64,000 bases of DNA from contig CP106741.1 of the NCBI GenBank assembly GCA_030323305.1, positions 2,949,501 to 3,013,500 on the forward strand. Direction: 5' to 3'. This stretch comes from Paenibacillus sp. CC-CFT747. GTDB lineage: Bacteria; Bacillota; Bacilli; Paenibacillales; NBRC-103111. This document shows positions 51,471 through 62,570 of the stretch, in pieces (within the stretch, counting starts at the first letter, position 1; each line of letters opens with the position of its first letter). The notes beneath the pieces were generated by a model. That model searched no databases. It saw only the letters and a program-made list of their open reading frames with translations, and was not told where the DNA came from. The position numbers and the translations under genes are program-made.

Positions 51471-53243
51471 ATGGGAAACAAATCGATGATGCTTGATAAC
51501 TTAAACACCACAATAGAAGGAACACTCTACCGGCGAGTTGAGCCAATTGGTATAGGAACTTCCCAGGCGGAAAGTCTGGGAAGTTACCTTCATCGACTGG
51601 CTCAAGAGCACTGTCTGGAGGCTGTCGAGCTAATCAGGTATATCCTCTCGGATTCACAATTAAAACATGTAAGGAATGGGGAAAGCTTTTACTCTCAGTG
51701 GACATATGTTCTAAATGGCCCAACGAGAAGGCTGCTGTTACTGCCTCAATTGGTGGCGTTGCTGGAAAAAGCGACAGGGCGGTCGGACGTCCATGCACTC
51801 AGTCTAAGCAGCTGGACTGATGTGCTTTCATTAAGCCATGTCCATCGTGAGCGTATGTCTTGGTGTCCTTATTGCATAGGCGAACAATTAGAAAAGAAGC
51901 TGCCTATCTACGAACCCTTGGCTTGGACTTTTAATGCGGTACCCAAGTGCGTCATACATAAGAGAGATTTGGTATCAGCATGCGTCAAATGCGGGCATCA
52001 ACCAAGATATTTTGAACGGGGACTTGTCTTGGGGTATTGTCCCAAATGCCACTGCAGCTTCTCGGAAAGAAAGGAGGAGGAGTGCCGCACAACAAATGAA
52101 TATGATGTTACTGCTGGGGGGACTACCTGCATTTTGGAATTGATCGCTGCCTCCCAGAAGGTCGATTCAAGGCCGCAAGCCACATGCATTCCAAAGGTAG
52201 TGGACACATACAGACGGTTGCATTGTGAAGACAAGGGTAGTGAGCTTGCACGCCGCATAGGTGTCGGACAAGCGATTATAGCAGAAAAGTATTTAACCAA
52301 GCACTTGATCTCCTTGCCACTAGGTGTCCAACTGGCGCAGTTCTTTGGAGTTCCCGTTCATCAATTGCTTGACGAAAAATACCTCTCACCGTTAGTTGCT
52401 TTGATTCATGCGAGTGTTAAATGTCAAACAAAAAAGGTGGCGATGCAAAGCGGGGACTGGGATAAAGAACGGATACTCGGACAGCTAAATAAACTATTGC
52501 GAGCTAATCCTCCGCTTTCTTTAAATAAGGTTGCAGAGCATGTTGGACAAACGCGAAGAAGATTGAGTATGAATTTCCCGGAACACTGTCGTCGGCTAGC
52601 TGAACGTTACCAAGAATATTGTATAGCGGAGAAGGGGTATTATCCGGGGCAGCATTTGATCGCTCACGAGTCCCCGGAGCAGTTGAAAGCTTTGCGAGAT
52701 GAATTGAATGAGTTGGTAGCTACGCTTAATCCACCGGAGACTTTAGCTATGATAGCAGCGCGAATAAGGAGGGATAGAGGAAGGCTCAGAAAACTTTTTC
52801 CAGAGATCTGCAGTACGATTGATGAGAAATATCAGGAGTATTCGAATCGTGTTCGAAAGTATAAGGGACGTTTAAAAGATTATACATTTGACCAACTAGA
52901 AAAAATAATGAATGAAAAATTAGAAGCAGGTGCTGTAATTCAGTCTACGCAAAAAATTGCAACTGAACTGGGTGTAAAGCAAAGACTAATCAAGTCCCTC
53001 TTTCCTTCACAATATGATTCTTTGATGCAACGATATAAAGCATCTGAGCAAGAACAAAAGTATCGAGCACGTCAAAACAAAGAATCGCAATTGAGGGAAT
53101 TAATACTTTGCCTACACTTTTCAGGAGAGTACCCATCAACAACTGAGATTGGAAGAAGACTTGGTTCTGCCTTCTTCTTTAATAAGTCGATGCATCAAAT
53201 CTGGTCAGACACGTTGTTTGAGCTTGGCTATAGAAATTCTTAA
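51471..53243 (+). CDS. tnsD: TnsD-like TniQ protein with C-terminal HTH repeats
   Basis: 590 residues from the ATG at 51471, which follows AAGGAGGGG; the frame extends further upstream but without a better site. The TniQ start (SLGSYLHRLAQEHC) and zinc motifs CPYC, KCVIH, CVKC and CPKC are present. From about residue 330 come four repeats of helix-turn-helix plus FP hinge: VAEHVGQTRRRLSMNFP, IAARIRRDRGRLRKLFP, IATELGVKQRLIKSLFP and a last diverged one. Such repeats give TnsD proteins sequence-specific target recognition. The natural candidate target is the tadA-like gene, unproven. Confidence 0.88.
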   Translation: MGNKSMMLDNLNTTIEGTLYRRVEPIGIGTSQAESLGSYLHRLAQEHCLEAVELIRYILSDSQLKHVRNGESFYSQWTYVLNGPTRRLLLLPQLVALLEKATGRSDVHALSLSSWTDVLSLSHVHRERMSWCPYCIGEQLEKKLPIYEPLAWTFNAVPKCVIHKRDLVSACVKCGHQPRYFERGLVLGYCPKCHCSFSERKEEECRTTNEYDVTAGGTTCILELIAASQKVDSRPQATCIPKVVDTYRRLHCEDKGSELARRIGVGQAIIAEKYLTKHLISLPLGVQLAQFFGVPVHQLLDEKYLSPLVALIHASVKCQTKKVAMQSGDWDKERILGQLNKLLRANPPLSLNKVAEHVGQTRRRLSMNFPEHCRRLAERYQEYCIAEKGYYPGQHLIAHESPEQLKALRDELNELVATLNPPETLAMIAARIRRDRGRLRKLFPEICSTIDEKYQEYSNRVRKYKGRLKDYTFDQLEKIMNEKLEAGAVIQSTQKIATELGVKQRLIKSLFPSQYDSLMQRYKASEQEQKYRARQNKESQLRELILCLHFSGEYPSTTEIGRRLGSAFFFNKSMHQIWSDTLFELGYRNS

Positions 53244-53424
53244 CTAGTGATTAGAAGCGACCAACTCAGTGATGATGCAATCGACGGGAAAGTATTTACT
53301 AGAGTATGGTTCATCTGATAAAAACGCAAGCGATGAAATCAGATATTTACACGTCTTCTTCTACACGTAGAAGGGGCTGTAAACCGACAAACAGTGAAAT
53401 CTTAGCATAAATGCTGCTCGATGC

Positions 53425-54140
53425 GGTCGGGGAAAAAGACGGAGAGCTGCAAGAATGTGTTTCCAATATTGAATTTGCCACCGTTCGCTTGCGGAAAACG
53501 TCTAAGGTCGCCTGATAGAGCATTTTGATTAAGGCTTCGTCCGTTGGGAAGATCCTCTTGCCTTTTGTGACATTGCTGAGCTTCCGATGGTGTTCGTTGT
53601 GTGGATTAGTTTACGGTTGCCGACGGATGCTTGAAGAAGGGCGCAATCCCAGACCAGTTGTTTCACTACGAACGGATGATGAGCGGAAACTTGGTGCCCC
53701 ACGTTTCCTCAAAGCGGTCGAGCTCCTTTCATTGCGGCCTTGTAGATGGGCTTAAATCGGAACCCTAACGAGATTCTTATAGGATACATAGCGTGTTGAA
53801 TTACGGTTTTGGTGGGTAATTCAATTCTAAATCTATGTATTTGGATAGCAGGCGGCAATAGCCTGTGACAAGTCGGTGAGGTTGGGTTGTCCACCACAGG
53901 TGATCAGAATATCCTGCACGCCGCGGTTCTTGAGCTCGTTCAGGACGTGGACGCTGAGCTAGATGTTGGAGTCGATCCAAATGCCCAGCACGTCCTTATT
54001 GTCCGCACAGGTCAAGGCTGATGGCCGTGTAGGTCGGCTTATTCACGATTACGCGTCCCGCTTCACCTTGGATGCGGTCAGCCAGCCCTTTTTGGGTTTT
54101 ATAACTGCTGGTGGAAAGTGGCGTTCTGCACTATCGGCAT
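53425..54140 (-). pseudogene. IS256-family transposase remnant
   Basis: Minus-strand fragments in shifting frames match IS256 transposases: VNKPTYTAISLDL, VHVLNELKNRGVQDILIT, QPNLTDLSQAIAACYP, FKPIYKA, FEETWGTKFPLIIRSW, NNWSGIAPFFK and PTDEALIKMLYQATLDV-like sequence near the end. No complete frame is left and no inverted repeats were identified. It lies just right of tnsD. Confidence 0.65.
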
Positions 54141-54525
54141 TTATAATAGGCTAGGCTATTGGTAGAAGCCGTAGGCTGAAGGATGCCGCTGTAAAAATAA
54201 CTGTCCTGTTGTATCAAATAGAAGAAGAAAAAAGGGAGTTTAGGGGTTTCCTGAAGAGCATTTATTTTCAACTTCCTCTTGCGAATCGGTCACATATTTA
54301 TGATCCATATATCTCGGAAAAGATTTTCTATGCTACATTAGGAAATCCCAGAACATTAAACAATCTTTAACATCACTCGCTAAAAATACGCTGAAGGCAG
54401 GGGAAGAAAGATTAGATGAGCAGAATTTCCAACACGGGTTTCCCTACTCGCCTTGGAAACGAGACCTAAGGTCAGTAATCCTTTTCATGGAAAGGCTTTT
54501 GATTTGAATACGGCCCGAGCAAAAA
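54141..54525. other. no gene seen
   Basis: About 385 bases between the IS256 remnant and the stop of the next minus-strand gene, without a credible gene. Confidence 0.4.
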
Positions 54526-54840
54526 TTAGCTCGGCTTATAACCCATTTTCACCAGGCGGTTGCGCGCGGCGCTTATTTCTTCTTCTGTAAAGAGAGATTC
54601 AAATTCTGAATGATAACCAACAAGGGCCTCGACAGTAAGGTCTAATCTTCCCCTCCTCCATAATTCGGAAAAGCCATCGCTTGGTGTTGGGGAAACAACA
54701 AATCTTTTAGCAGTCCGGATCGATTCTTGTGGCGATGATAGCATTTGAACAAAACGGTTCGCATTGTAGCCCAAATCTCTTTTTGCAGCTTGATATATGT
54801 TAAGCATCGCCTTGTGAAATTTTAAAGTGAGCTCATCCAT
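54526..54840 (-). CDS. hypothetical protein, 104 aa
   Basis: Intact, helical, soluble. GAGGAGGTG precedes the ATG at 54840. Starts MDELTLKFHKAMLNIYQAAK and ends in an EEEISAARNRLVKMGY helix. Resembles small helical proteins common in accessory regions of Bacillales, but no name can be given. Confidence 0.6.
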   Translation of the reverse strand: MDELTLKFHKAMLNIYQAAKRDLGYNANRFVQMLSSPQESIRTAKRFVVSPTPSDGFSELWRRGRLDLTVEALVGYHSEFESLFTEEEISAARNRLVKMGYKPS

Positions 54841-55695
54841 TTACTACACCTCCTCATTAATGGATTTGTATTTGTTTACCTCACCTGCTGGAGTCGCGAT
54901 TGCGTCCATAATTTGGGGGCGATCTGTTCCTGCGAGACGAAATAGAGGATACTACCTCGTTATCTGAAGCAACTCAACATCGGCTACCTTTACTCCAATC
55001 CCATATTGAGGACATTCCCAAGGCGTTCGAGCCGACTGAGAAAACTGCCATCAACATCACCTAACATCAAGTCAAGCAAGAAGCAAAAGACCAAGGATGA
55101 CGAGAATATTATTGGACAACTGGTGGTTTAACAAGGGACCGATCCCACGACTGGTTTCCAGCTAGTACAACTTTGTGATAATATTTTGATAAGAAAATAT
55201 TACCAACTGTAACACGGAGTAGAGAAATGACAACCATTATCGAGAGAATTATGGATATTTTCAAAACCGCAAATTAAATTAAGCAATCCTAAAAGTCATA
55301 AAGTATCTAGACCACTGCGATTCAAGGGTGGCATTTCTTAAAAACATAGCAATAGTTTTCAGTAAACGGAAACAGCGTGCTCAGTGATCTTCTCAATCCC
55401 GCAGGATTCCAGAATAAGGCCCTGTTTTTATACTAATACTTCTGTTCGATTAAACATAGCGGCTTTCAGGTGAGCATCGGTAGAGAGGTTGAACCCCGAT
55501 TTCAACATAAATATAGCCTCATTTCTTTTTAAATTAAACCAATGATTCTTGTTTATAAAGCTTATTTTGAGTAACAAATAGTTTATAACAGGAATATAGT
55601 TTAACGAATGCAACACTCTAATAGCTGTTTGGATTAAGGTATGTAGAGTAATAATAAACATCAAATTATATGTTAAAAACAAGGGGTACCGAATT
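54841..55695. other. no gene seen
   Basis: About 850 bases, becoming very AT-rich toward the right. A minus-strand frame at 55428-55727 has no ribosome site and is probably not a gene. Confidence 0.45.
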
Positions 55696-58600
55696 ATGAA
55701 GGCTAAGTTATTGTACTGCTTAAACAATCTTCTGGTATTATTAATTGCTATTTTTGAAAAGCTTCACTCTTTAATTGAATCTAAAAGTAAGTCTACTGAA
55801 AGCTTATATGAACCATTGGTCCCAAGTGATAATGTCGATCCTGATGGAACCTATCTAAATGCATTAGACTGGTCATTGCAAAATAAGGAAATAAAAAATG
55901 TTGCTTTATCAGGACCGTATGGTTCTGGTAAAAGTAGCTTATTAAAGACTTTTGAAAAGATAAATAATAAAAGATATGATTTTTTAAATATATCGTTATT
56001 AACCACACAAGCAGAACGAACAGGAACTGAGGCTGTTGAATCACTAGAGAAAAGTATTTTGCAACAAATGTTCTATAAGGTAAAGGATAATAAGATACCC
56101 TTTTCTCGATTTAAGAGAATCATTAACGTTAAAGATTCATCGCTATTAACCTGGTTGTTTTCTTCTTCTCTGTTTGTTTTTTGTGGAATTGAATTATTTA
56201 AAACAGGGTTATTGAAAAAAATATTAAGTAATACGTTTTTTGCTATTGAGTTTAAGAATCAAGAGCTATATAAAAGTGCACTTGTATTATACATAATAGC
56301 TTTTTTGTATGTTTTTTTACTTCATAGTTACAAAGTGTTATATAAAAATTTTAGGTTAAGCAAAATTTCTCTAAAGAATACCACTTTAGAAGTGATGGCT
56401 GAGAAATCGGTCTTTTCAAAATTTATTGATGAGATTTTGTATTTTTTTGAAGTAACAAAATATAATGTTGTGTATTTTGAAGATTTAGATAGGTTTAGAA
56501 ATTTGGAGATATTTGAAAATCTTCGTGAGCTTTAATTCACTAATCAATAACTCTGAGAAGATAAACAGAAAGGTTGCCTTTGTATATGCTATTAAAGATG
56601 ACATGTTCGGTGAGAAAGATGATTTAGAAACAAGTAGAAATAGAACCAAGTTTTTTGATTTTATTATACCGGTGGTACCAATAATAAATTCTTCTAACTC
56701 CGGCGAAGTTCTAAAGGATAAGTTAAAAAGGGACAATATTGGAGCCGGGATAACAGAAAATTTCATAAACGACATTACAATATATATTGATGATATGAGA
56801 ATACTTAAAAATATTTTTAACGAGTATATCTTATATAAAAATAAGTTAGGCGTAATTAAATTGATCCCCAATAACCTACTTGCCATGATTGTCTATAAAA
56901 ACATTTATCCATCAGACTTCGCTAAATTACATTTTAATGAAGGGATGGTTTATAGCGTATTTCAGAAGAAGACCGAACTTGTTCACAACCGAATAATTGG
57001 GATAACAAATAATATAGATGAAATTGAGTCAAAAATCACTCGTACAGAGCAGGAGAGTTTAACTTCTATTGAAGAATTAACTATTGCTTATGGTTTCGCA
57101 ATATTTGGTTTCAATAATAATACTACAGTGGCGATTGATGGAAGTAATTACAATGTGAGTAGTACACAAACAATGTTAACTAATATTAGAGAAACGAGTT
57201 CTGTAAGAATATTTAATGGTTACAATTGGGTAGATAAAACATATGAAGAATTGGTAACTGCTTTTAACACTAGAGAAAGTTACTTTCTACGTGAAGAAGC
57301 AATTAAAATAAAAATAGAAAATCGATTAAATGACCTAAAAATAAAACTGCAACAGTTAAAGCAATTAAAAGAAGAAATAAAGTTATACTCAATTGTCGAA
57401 TTAATTAACGATTGTTCGTTAGAAGAGGTTTTCGAGGGGCAAATTGAGAAAGAAAGATTACTTATTTTTTTGCTGAGAAATGGATATATCGATGAAACAT
57501 ACCACCAATATATCACCTATTTTTATCCTGGAAGTGTATCAATAGATGACATGCGGTTCATAATGAGTGTAAAGAATCAAGAGAGCTTACCTATTAATTA
57601 CAAATTGAATAAGATAATTCAAGTTATTGAAAGATTATATGCAAATGATTTTAAGAGACCAGAGATTCTTAACATCGATTTATTAAACTTTCTTTTTAGT
57701 TCAAATTTTGCCTACAACCCTTTCTTTAAATCGATAATGTACCAATTATCTAATGAATCAGAGAAGTCGATTGAGTTTGTAGACAGTTTTAGAAATAATA
57801 CACCATATAAGGAAAAATTCATAAATGAACTTAGTAAGGAATGGAATGGATTTTGGAAGTTTGTTCAACTTGATTCTATGTATCCTGAGGAAAAAAAGGA
57901 AGCATATTTACTGGATATTTTATACTTTGCTTCTACTGACGACATTAAATTAATGAACAAAGACAATATATTAGTTAATTACATAGAGGAAAAGAAAAAT
58001 TTTTTGGGTTTATTGACAGATGACTCCCAACACCAAAAGATTAATGAGATTATTACTGCTCTAAATATTAAATTCAGAGTTATGTCACCTGCTCCGCAAA
58101 CTAATAAAGTTTTTGAGCATATTTATTTAAATAACTATTATCAAATCAATCAACCGAACATTGACTTATTACTAGAGACCTTTGGAGCATCTATTAAGGA
58201 TAAGACTCTTTTCTTTGAAAACATATTAAAATCAAATTGTCCTGAACTAATAGGTTATGTAGATGAAAATATTAATCAATATATCGATAGTGTTTATTTG
58301 GATCAAGGGATAATCAATGAGGAAGAGGATGTAATAGCAATCTTGCTGAACAATAATGAAATTGATGTGGACTTAAGACAAAGAATCATAAGTAAGCAAA
58401 AAGTATTGATAACAGATCTTAAGAAAATTGTAGCGTTTGAACTTTGGCCAGAAATAATAATAAACAATAAACTAAGGCCAACATGGAAAAACCTAATCGA
58501 ATACTTAGGAAGGCACCAACTCGACGAGGTGGCAACTTCCTTCTTAAATCAAGACACAATCGCTAATGAGTTATCAAAATATAAGTTATCTGCTCTAGAA

Positions 58601-59451
58601 AGTGTTTTGAGCAAAGAATTGAAAGATATATCCGAAATGATTATAGACTCAAGAAATATTAGTGATGAGTCTTTTAACATTATCTCGAAGAGTTTACATC
58701 GCTTTACTGGGTATCCGCTTAAAGAATTGTCAATTGAAAGGATTCGGGCGATGATTAACAATGGAATATTAGCTTTATCTCCAAAAATTTTATAGAACTA
58801 AAACAAAGAAACACAGGTGAATATCTACAAATATTACTTATTTTTAAAGAACCGCAAAAATTTATGGAAACTTTAGGTGAATATAAGCTTGATGCGGATG
58901 AAATAGTTAAGTTATTGCAGCTTGAATGTTTTAGTGTAGATCAAAAGTGGCTAATTATTCAAAGTTTAATTGTTAGTGAACTCTCCCCAACACATTTAGA
59001 GTTGGGAAATGTTATATCCGATTTTATATTAGAATATGGTAAGAAAATAAGTACAGAATTATTTAACTTCTTAATGAATACTCAAATTACGGTTGAAATC
59101 AAAGTAGCAGTAATGACCAGACTAATGAATGATATGGAAAGTGACCAAATAATTAACAATTTGGCGAAGTTAGGGCCTCCATATTCGGAAATTGCCGAAA
59201 GAAAAAGGCCACTGCTTCAACCAAACGAATTAAACTATAAGTTACTTGATCAATTAATCCTAAGTAATATTATTTCCTCATATAAAGAAGATCGTGGTGC
59301 AATACGTGTACACACAAAACAAAGTATGGGTGGCTAAAGTTTTTTTAATAATTACAATGAATTTATTGATAATATATTTTCAGATGAACCTACAAGAGAA
59401 GTAGATGATCAAGTTGTCGCACAGATACTTGATGATCCCATAATCTCCTAA
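55696..59451 (+). CDS. YobI-like large P-loop NTPase (frameshifted as read)
   Basis: About 1250 residues when joined. Near residue 75 is Walker A in LSGPYGSGKSSLLKTF, two membrane helices follow (near 155-180 and 200-215), then Walker B NVVYFEDLDRF. The rest is a long helical region without known domains. This matches the YobI-like P-loop family of Bacillus. Frames change near 56520 and 58795; an in-frame TAA at 59335 is followed by coding to 59451. Very AT-rich, unlike its neighbours. Large NTPases of this shape are often in defence islands; the role here is unknown. Confidence 0.6.
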
Positions 59452-59453
59452 TT

Positions 59454-59717
59454 AGACAGTTTAAATTGTTATCAGAAATGGGTTTTAACGTAATAGTAGA
59501 TACCGTAATCGACAATGACAAAAGGTTTAATGAATGTCTCGATCAATTTTTCGACCAATTTATAGGTGTGATATGCTCGAAAGAAGAACTCATAAGAAGA
59601 GAGCTAACAAGAGGAGATAGAAAGATCGGACTAGCAACTTCACAGTTTAGCAAAGTATATTGCTTTGATGAATATGACCTCGACGTAAATACGGAAGAGA
59701 TGAATCCAATGAGAGGA
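59454..59717 (+). pseudogene. chloramphenicol phosphotransferase-like (CPT) C-terminal fragment
   Basis: The frame reads MGFNVIVDTVID, FIGVICSKEELIRREL, TRGDRKIGLATSQF and YDLDVNTEEMNP, the C-terminal half of CPT-like kinases (cp-x-E-L-x-R-RE-x-x-RGDR-x-x-G-x-A). The P-loop half is absent. It is fused in frame to a reverse transcriptase remnant, so it is dead. Confidence 0.55.
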
Positions 59718-59901
59718 TTACGAGTTGTCCGCTATGCGGACGACTGTAAACATTTTCGTGGGCAACAAACGTGCCGGGGAGCGCGTCATGGAATCGGTGA
59801 TTCGCTTTTTAGAAGGAAAGCTGAAGCTGACAGTGAACCAGGGCAAAAGGGCGGAAGACCAGCCTTGGAACCGAAAGCCTCTTGGCTTTAGTTTCTTGTA
59901 G
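59718..59901 (+). pseudogene. group II intron reverse transcriptase fragment
   Basis: VVRYADDC is followed, after one frame change, by NIFVGNKRAGERVMESVI and FLEGKLKLTVNQGK, WNRKPLGFSFL. This is the catalytic YADD region to the start of the thumb of an LtrA-type protein. It differs from the intact intron at 11764-13713. Confidence 0.7.
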
Positions 59902-59951
59902 AACAGGTAGGTGACAATGCGGCTGGCTCCAAAGGCTCATGCTAGTAACAT

Positions 59952-60102
59952 GTTAACTTGCCAAGAGTAATTAGATTAACCTTTTATCGTGCCAGAAGTG
60001 ATTTTTTTCGATGTACCAACTTGTATCCAAACAAAAAGCAGGCATGAATCGTCCGATTCATGCCTGCTTTTTGTATTTGGCAGTTTTTTGATTCAAGTAA
60101 CA
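59952..60102. repeat. right transposon end with putative TnsB sites
   Basis: Ends ATTCAAGTAACA. GTTAACTTGCCAAG (59952-59965) and CTTTTATCGTGCCAGA (59981-59996) mirror the left-end motifs read on the other strand. A third related motif lies within 20-40 bases of the tip. Spacing is looser than on the left, as in asymmetric Tn7 ends. Confidence 0.55.
60032..60073. terminator. perfect 20-bp hairpin terminator at the right end
   Basis: CAAAAAGCAGGCATGAATCG and its exact complement flank a TC loop; AAAAA and TTTTT at the stem base make it work in both directions. It would block transcription between the pilus genes and the cargo. Confidence 0.85.
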
Positions 60103-60107
60103 GCTGG
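60103..60107. repeat. target-site duplication, right copy (GCTGG)
   Basis: Direct repeat of 10010-10014, immediately after the last base of the element. Confidence 0.9.
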
Positions 60108-60367
60108 TCAAACGAATCGCCGATTATGTCACGAATATCGGTCTGGAGATGGCGGTAGTCGACGGCAAAAGAAAGCTGGTCCGGATCGGGGAATATGAAT
60201 TTAAGGAAGGCGGGGTTGCGGTCCGCGATTTGGTCCGGTATGACCGGGAGAAGAAGGAGTGGGAGTTCCCCGGGGAGTTTACCCGAAAGGCCGTTCAGCG
60301 GATGGGGAGATACGACCGGGAGGGGCTTGCCGGGTTGGTGGAAGCGGGAGTGATCTCCGCATGCTGA
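60108..60367 (+). pseudogene. tadA: TadA/CpaF-like ATPase, 3' part
   Basis: The last 86 residues of the interrupted ATPase: KRIADYVTNIGLEMAVVDGK, VRIGEYEF, a short beta region and a helical end. It continues exactly the frame that stops at 10014. Without the upstream part it has no start site of its own and no function is expected. Its stop overlaps the tadB-like start by seven bases. Confidence 0.9.
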
Positions 60368-61295
60368 CGGCCGCCAAGTATGCCCTTTTGCTCCTGCTCT
60401 TCCTGCTGCTGTTCGCTTCGCTGAGAGGGTTTCTGCACCTTTTCATCGGCGAGAGGAAAGCCAGGCTGCGCCTGATTTATTCCCGCTCCTCCCCTTGGGA
60501 AGACAAAGTGACGGGGTGGGCGGAGAAGCTACAGGGACTAACGGTTCATCTGAAGGATCTGCTGGAATCGAACCGGACCCGGATGTCCGTACGAATGTTT
60601 CTAAGCGTCTCCTTCTTCCTTCTTCTCGGGGGCTTCTCTTGCGGCTTTCTGCTTTTCTACAACATCAAAGGCGTTCTTTCCCTGACCGCGATTCTCGGAG
60701 CGCTGCCCTATCTCCTTATGAGAATGAGGCTGATTTCCCTGCAGCTGAAGACCCGGCTTGATTTTCTGCCGGCCGTCGAGGTGTTCTACCAATGTTACGT
60801 GCTGTCCGCCCATCCCAACATCCGCAATGTGCTTCGTACGGCTCTTGCCGACGACCGCATCCGGTATCCCCTGAAGCCGGTCTTCGAGCAGCTGCATCTT
60901 AATTTGTCCACGAGCCGAGAGGCAGAGGACAGCTTGAGGATCTTTGCCCTGACGCTCGGGCACCATTGGGGTGACTATTTTGTCAGCATTATCCGGATCG
61001 GCATGCTCGAAGGCAATGACGTGAGCGCGAATCTGCGGGATCTCGTCATGGACATGCGGCGGGCCCAGCTTTTTGACCAGAACGAGCGTACCCGGCTGAT
61101 GGAAATCCGGATCGCCAGCTTCTCCCCGGTTTTGTTTCTCGGCGTCTTTCTGTTCGTGAACTTCAAAATCAATTACAACAACGCCTATACCTATTATGTG
61201 CTGGATCCCGGGGAAGGAACATGCTGCTCGATGCGGGGCTGATGATTTTCGCGTCCTTCCTGATGGGCCTATATCTTTCGATGAAGAGGATGTAA
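60361..61295 (+). CDS. tadB: TadB-like pilus inner-membrane platform protein (frameshifted at end as read)
   Basis: About 311 residues. Membrane helices at the start, near 80-120 and near the end enclose a T2SSF-type helical domain (LDFLPAVEVFYQCYVLS, SLRIFALTLGHHWGDYF). The frame breaks in a G run near 61213; one more G gives the C-terminus MLLDAGLMIFASFLMGLYLS and the stop at 61295. TadB and TadC form the platform that TadA drives. With tadA interrupted, expression depends on a promoter inside the right end or read-through. Confidence 0.75.
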
Positions 61296-61307
61296 GGAGG
61301 CGGAACC

Positions 61308-62209
61308 ATGGGGGAAACCCCTATCATGCAAATCGTTCTCTGGCTGCAAAACGCCCTGCTGCTTGGTCTTGGCTTCGCGGCCTTCTACCACGGGCTTCAG
61401 CTGATTCCCGTCCGCCAAAGAAGAGTCGTGTTCCGCCAGCCCGGTGCCCCGGAGCCGGTCCGGCTCCCTCCCGCCTCCCTGCTGAAGGCATTTGGGATTC
61501 GCGGGGACTCCGACTCTATGGAGGAAAAGAGGCAGCTCTTGGCCGGAGCGGGAATCCGGCTTCCTGTGCTTCGATTTGAGCTGCTGAGGAGGGCGGGGCT
61601 TGTTCTCATGCTGGCCGCGGGATTATGGGGATACGCGGGCAGGAGCCATCCGGTCCTGCTTCTCTATCTCCCTCCCTGTATTGGATGCTGGCGGCTTTTT
61701 TGGGAGCTGCCGCTTTGCTTGCCGACAAGCCGGTGCTCGAGGCTCTGGTCCGTCAGCGGAGCTACCGCATCGTGAAGGAAATTTATGCCGTGAGCAATCA
61801 GCTCTTGTACTACAACGGCTCCCGGATGAATCTTCACGGCAAGCTGACCCGCTGCCTTCCGTATACCCGCATTTTGAGGAATGACCTGAGGCAGCTGCTC
61901 AACGATTGGTACCAGGATGCGGATCAGGCCCTCCGCACGTTCAAGGACCGGCTCGGGACGGATGACGGGGCGGGGTTTGCGGAGACGCTGCAGTCCATGC
62001 GGCTTCATGAGCATGAGGCGTTCTATGAGCTTCTGAAGCAGAGGATTCAAGATTTTAAAGACAAGCTTGATTTAATCAAGGAGGGGAAGAAAGAAACGAC
62101 ATCCTATTTGCTGTTTGTGCTGGCCGGCCTTCCGATCCTGAACACGTTCCGGATCTTTATCTACCCATGGGTGCAGGAGGGACAGAAGCTTTTTCAACAA
62201 TTAAATTAA
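61308..62209 (+). CDS. tadC: TadC-like pilus platform protein (frameshifted as read)
   Basis: About 300 residues with AAGGAGGCGG before the ATG. One N-terminal helix, two helices near the middle and a C-terminal helix (LLFVLAGLPILNTFRIFIY) around a helical domain with YRIVKEIYAVSNQLLYY. The frame breaks near 61660 inside the second membrane helix. Typical partner of TadB; it follows by 12 bases. Confidence 0.7.
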
Positions 62210-62233
62210 CCGAAATAAAGGGGATGAAGGATA

Positions 62234-62403
62234 ATGAGAAACATTTTGATGACGGTGATGCTCTTAATAGTAGTCGTTATTCTGTTTACCACCATTATTG
62301 ACAAGGACAGCACCGGGACGAAGAGCATGATCAAAAGCAAGGGGAAAGCATCAACACCGAAATCGGTACGCTGGTCAGTCCCTCCAAGCCCACTACTCCT
62401 TAA
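62234..62403 (+). CDS. small pilin-like protein, about 56 aa (frameshifted as read)
   Basis: Hydrophobic N-terminus MRNILMTVMLLIVVVILFTT followed by a short polar tail. One more G in the GGGG near 62340 changes the end to ...NTEIGTLVSPSKPTTP and the stop to 62403. Size and layout fit a Flp-pilin-like or pseudopilin protein, though no clear prepilin cleavage site was seen. Confidence 0.5.
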
Positions 62404-62412
62404 GGGGCCGGC

Positions 62413-62559
62413 ATGAGACAGATTCTGGTTACCCTGCTGCTGATTATGACGGTTGTCGTCGTCTATAACGAAACGACGGCCGGCGAGAAGGGAACGAAAG
62501 GAAAGGTGAAGGAGGGAGGAGCCGCGGTCAACCGCACCATCCAAAGCATTAATCCTTAG
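62413..62559 (+). CDS. small pilin-like protein, 48 aa
   Basis: AAGGGGCC precedes an ATG and a 48-residue frame that is too short for most ORF callers. Hydrophobic start MRQILVTLLLIMTVVVVYN, then a short basic tail (GTKGKVKEGG). Adjacent to and of the same design as the previous gene, so a duplicated pilin-like pair is likely. Confidence 0.55.
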   Translation: MRQILVTLLLIMTVVVVYNETTAGEKGTKGKVKEGGAAVNRTIQSINP

Positions 62560-62570
62560 CCGAGGTGAAC

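Noticed and set aside
54512..54536. Hairpin CCGAGC/GCTCGG as terminator of the 54526 gene
   Set aside because: The stem has only six pairs and the T run is in the loop, so it was not annotated.
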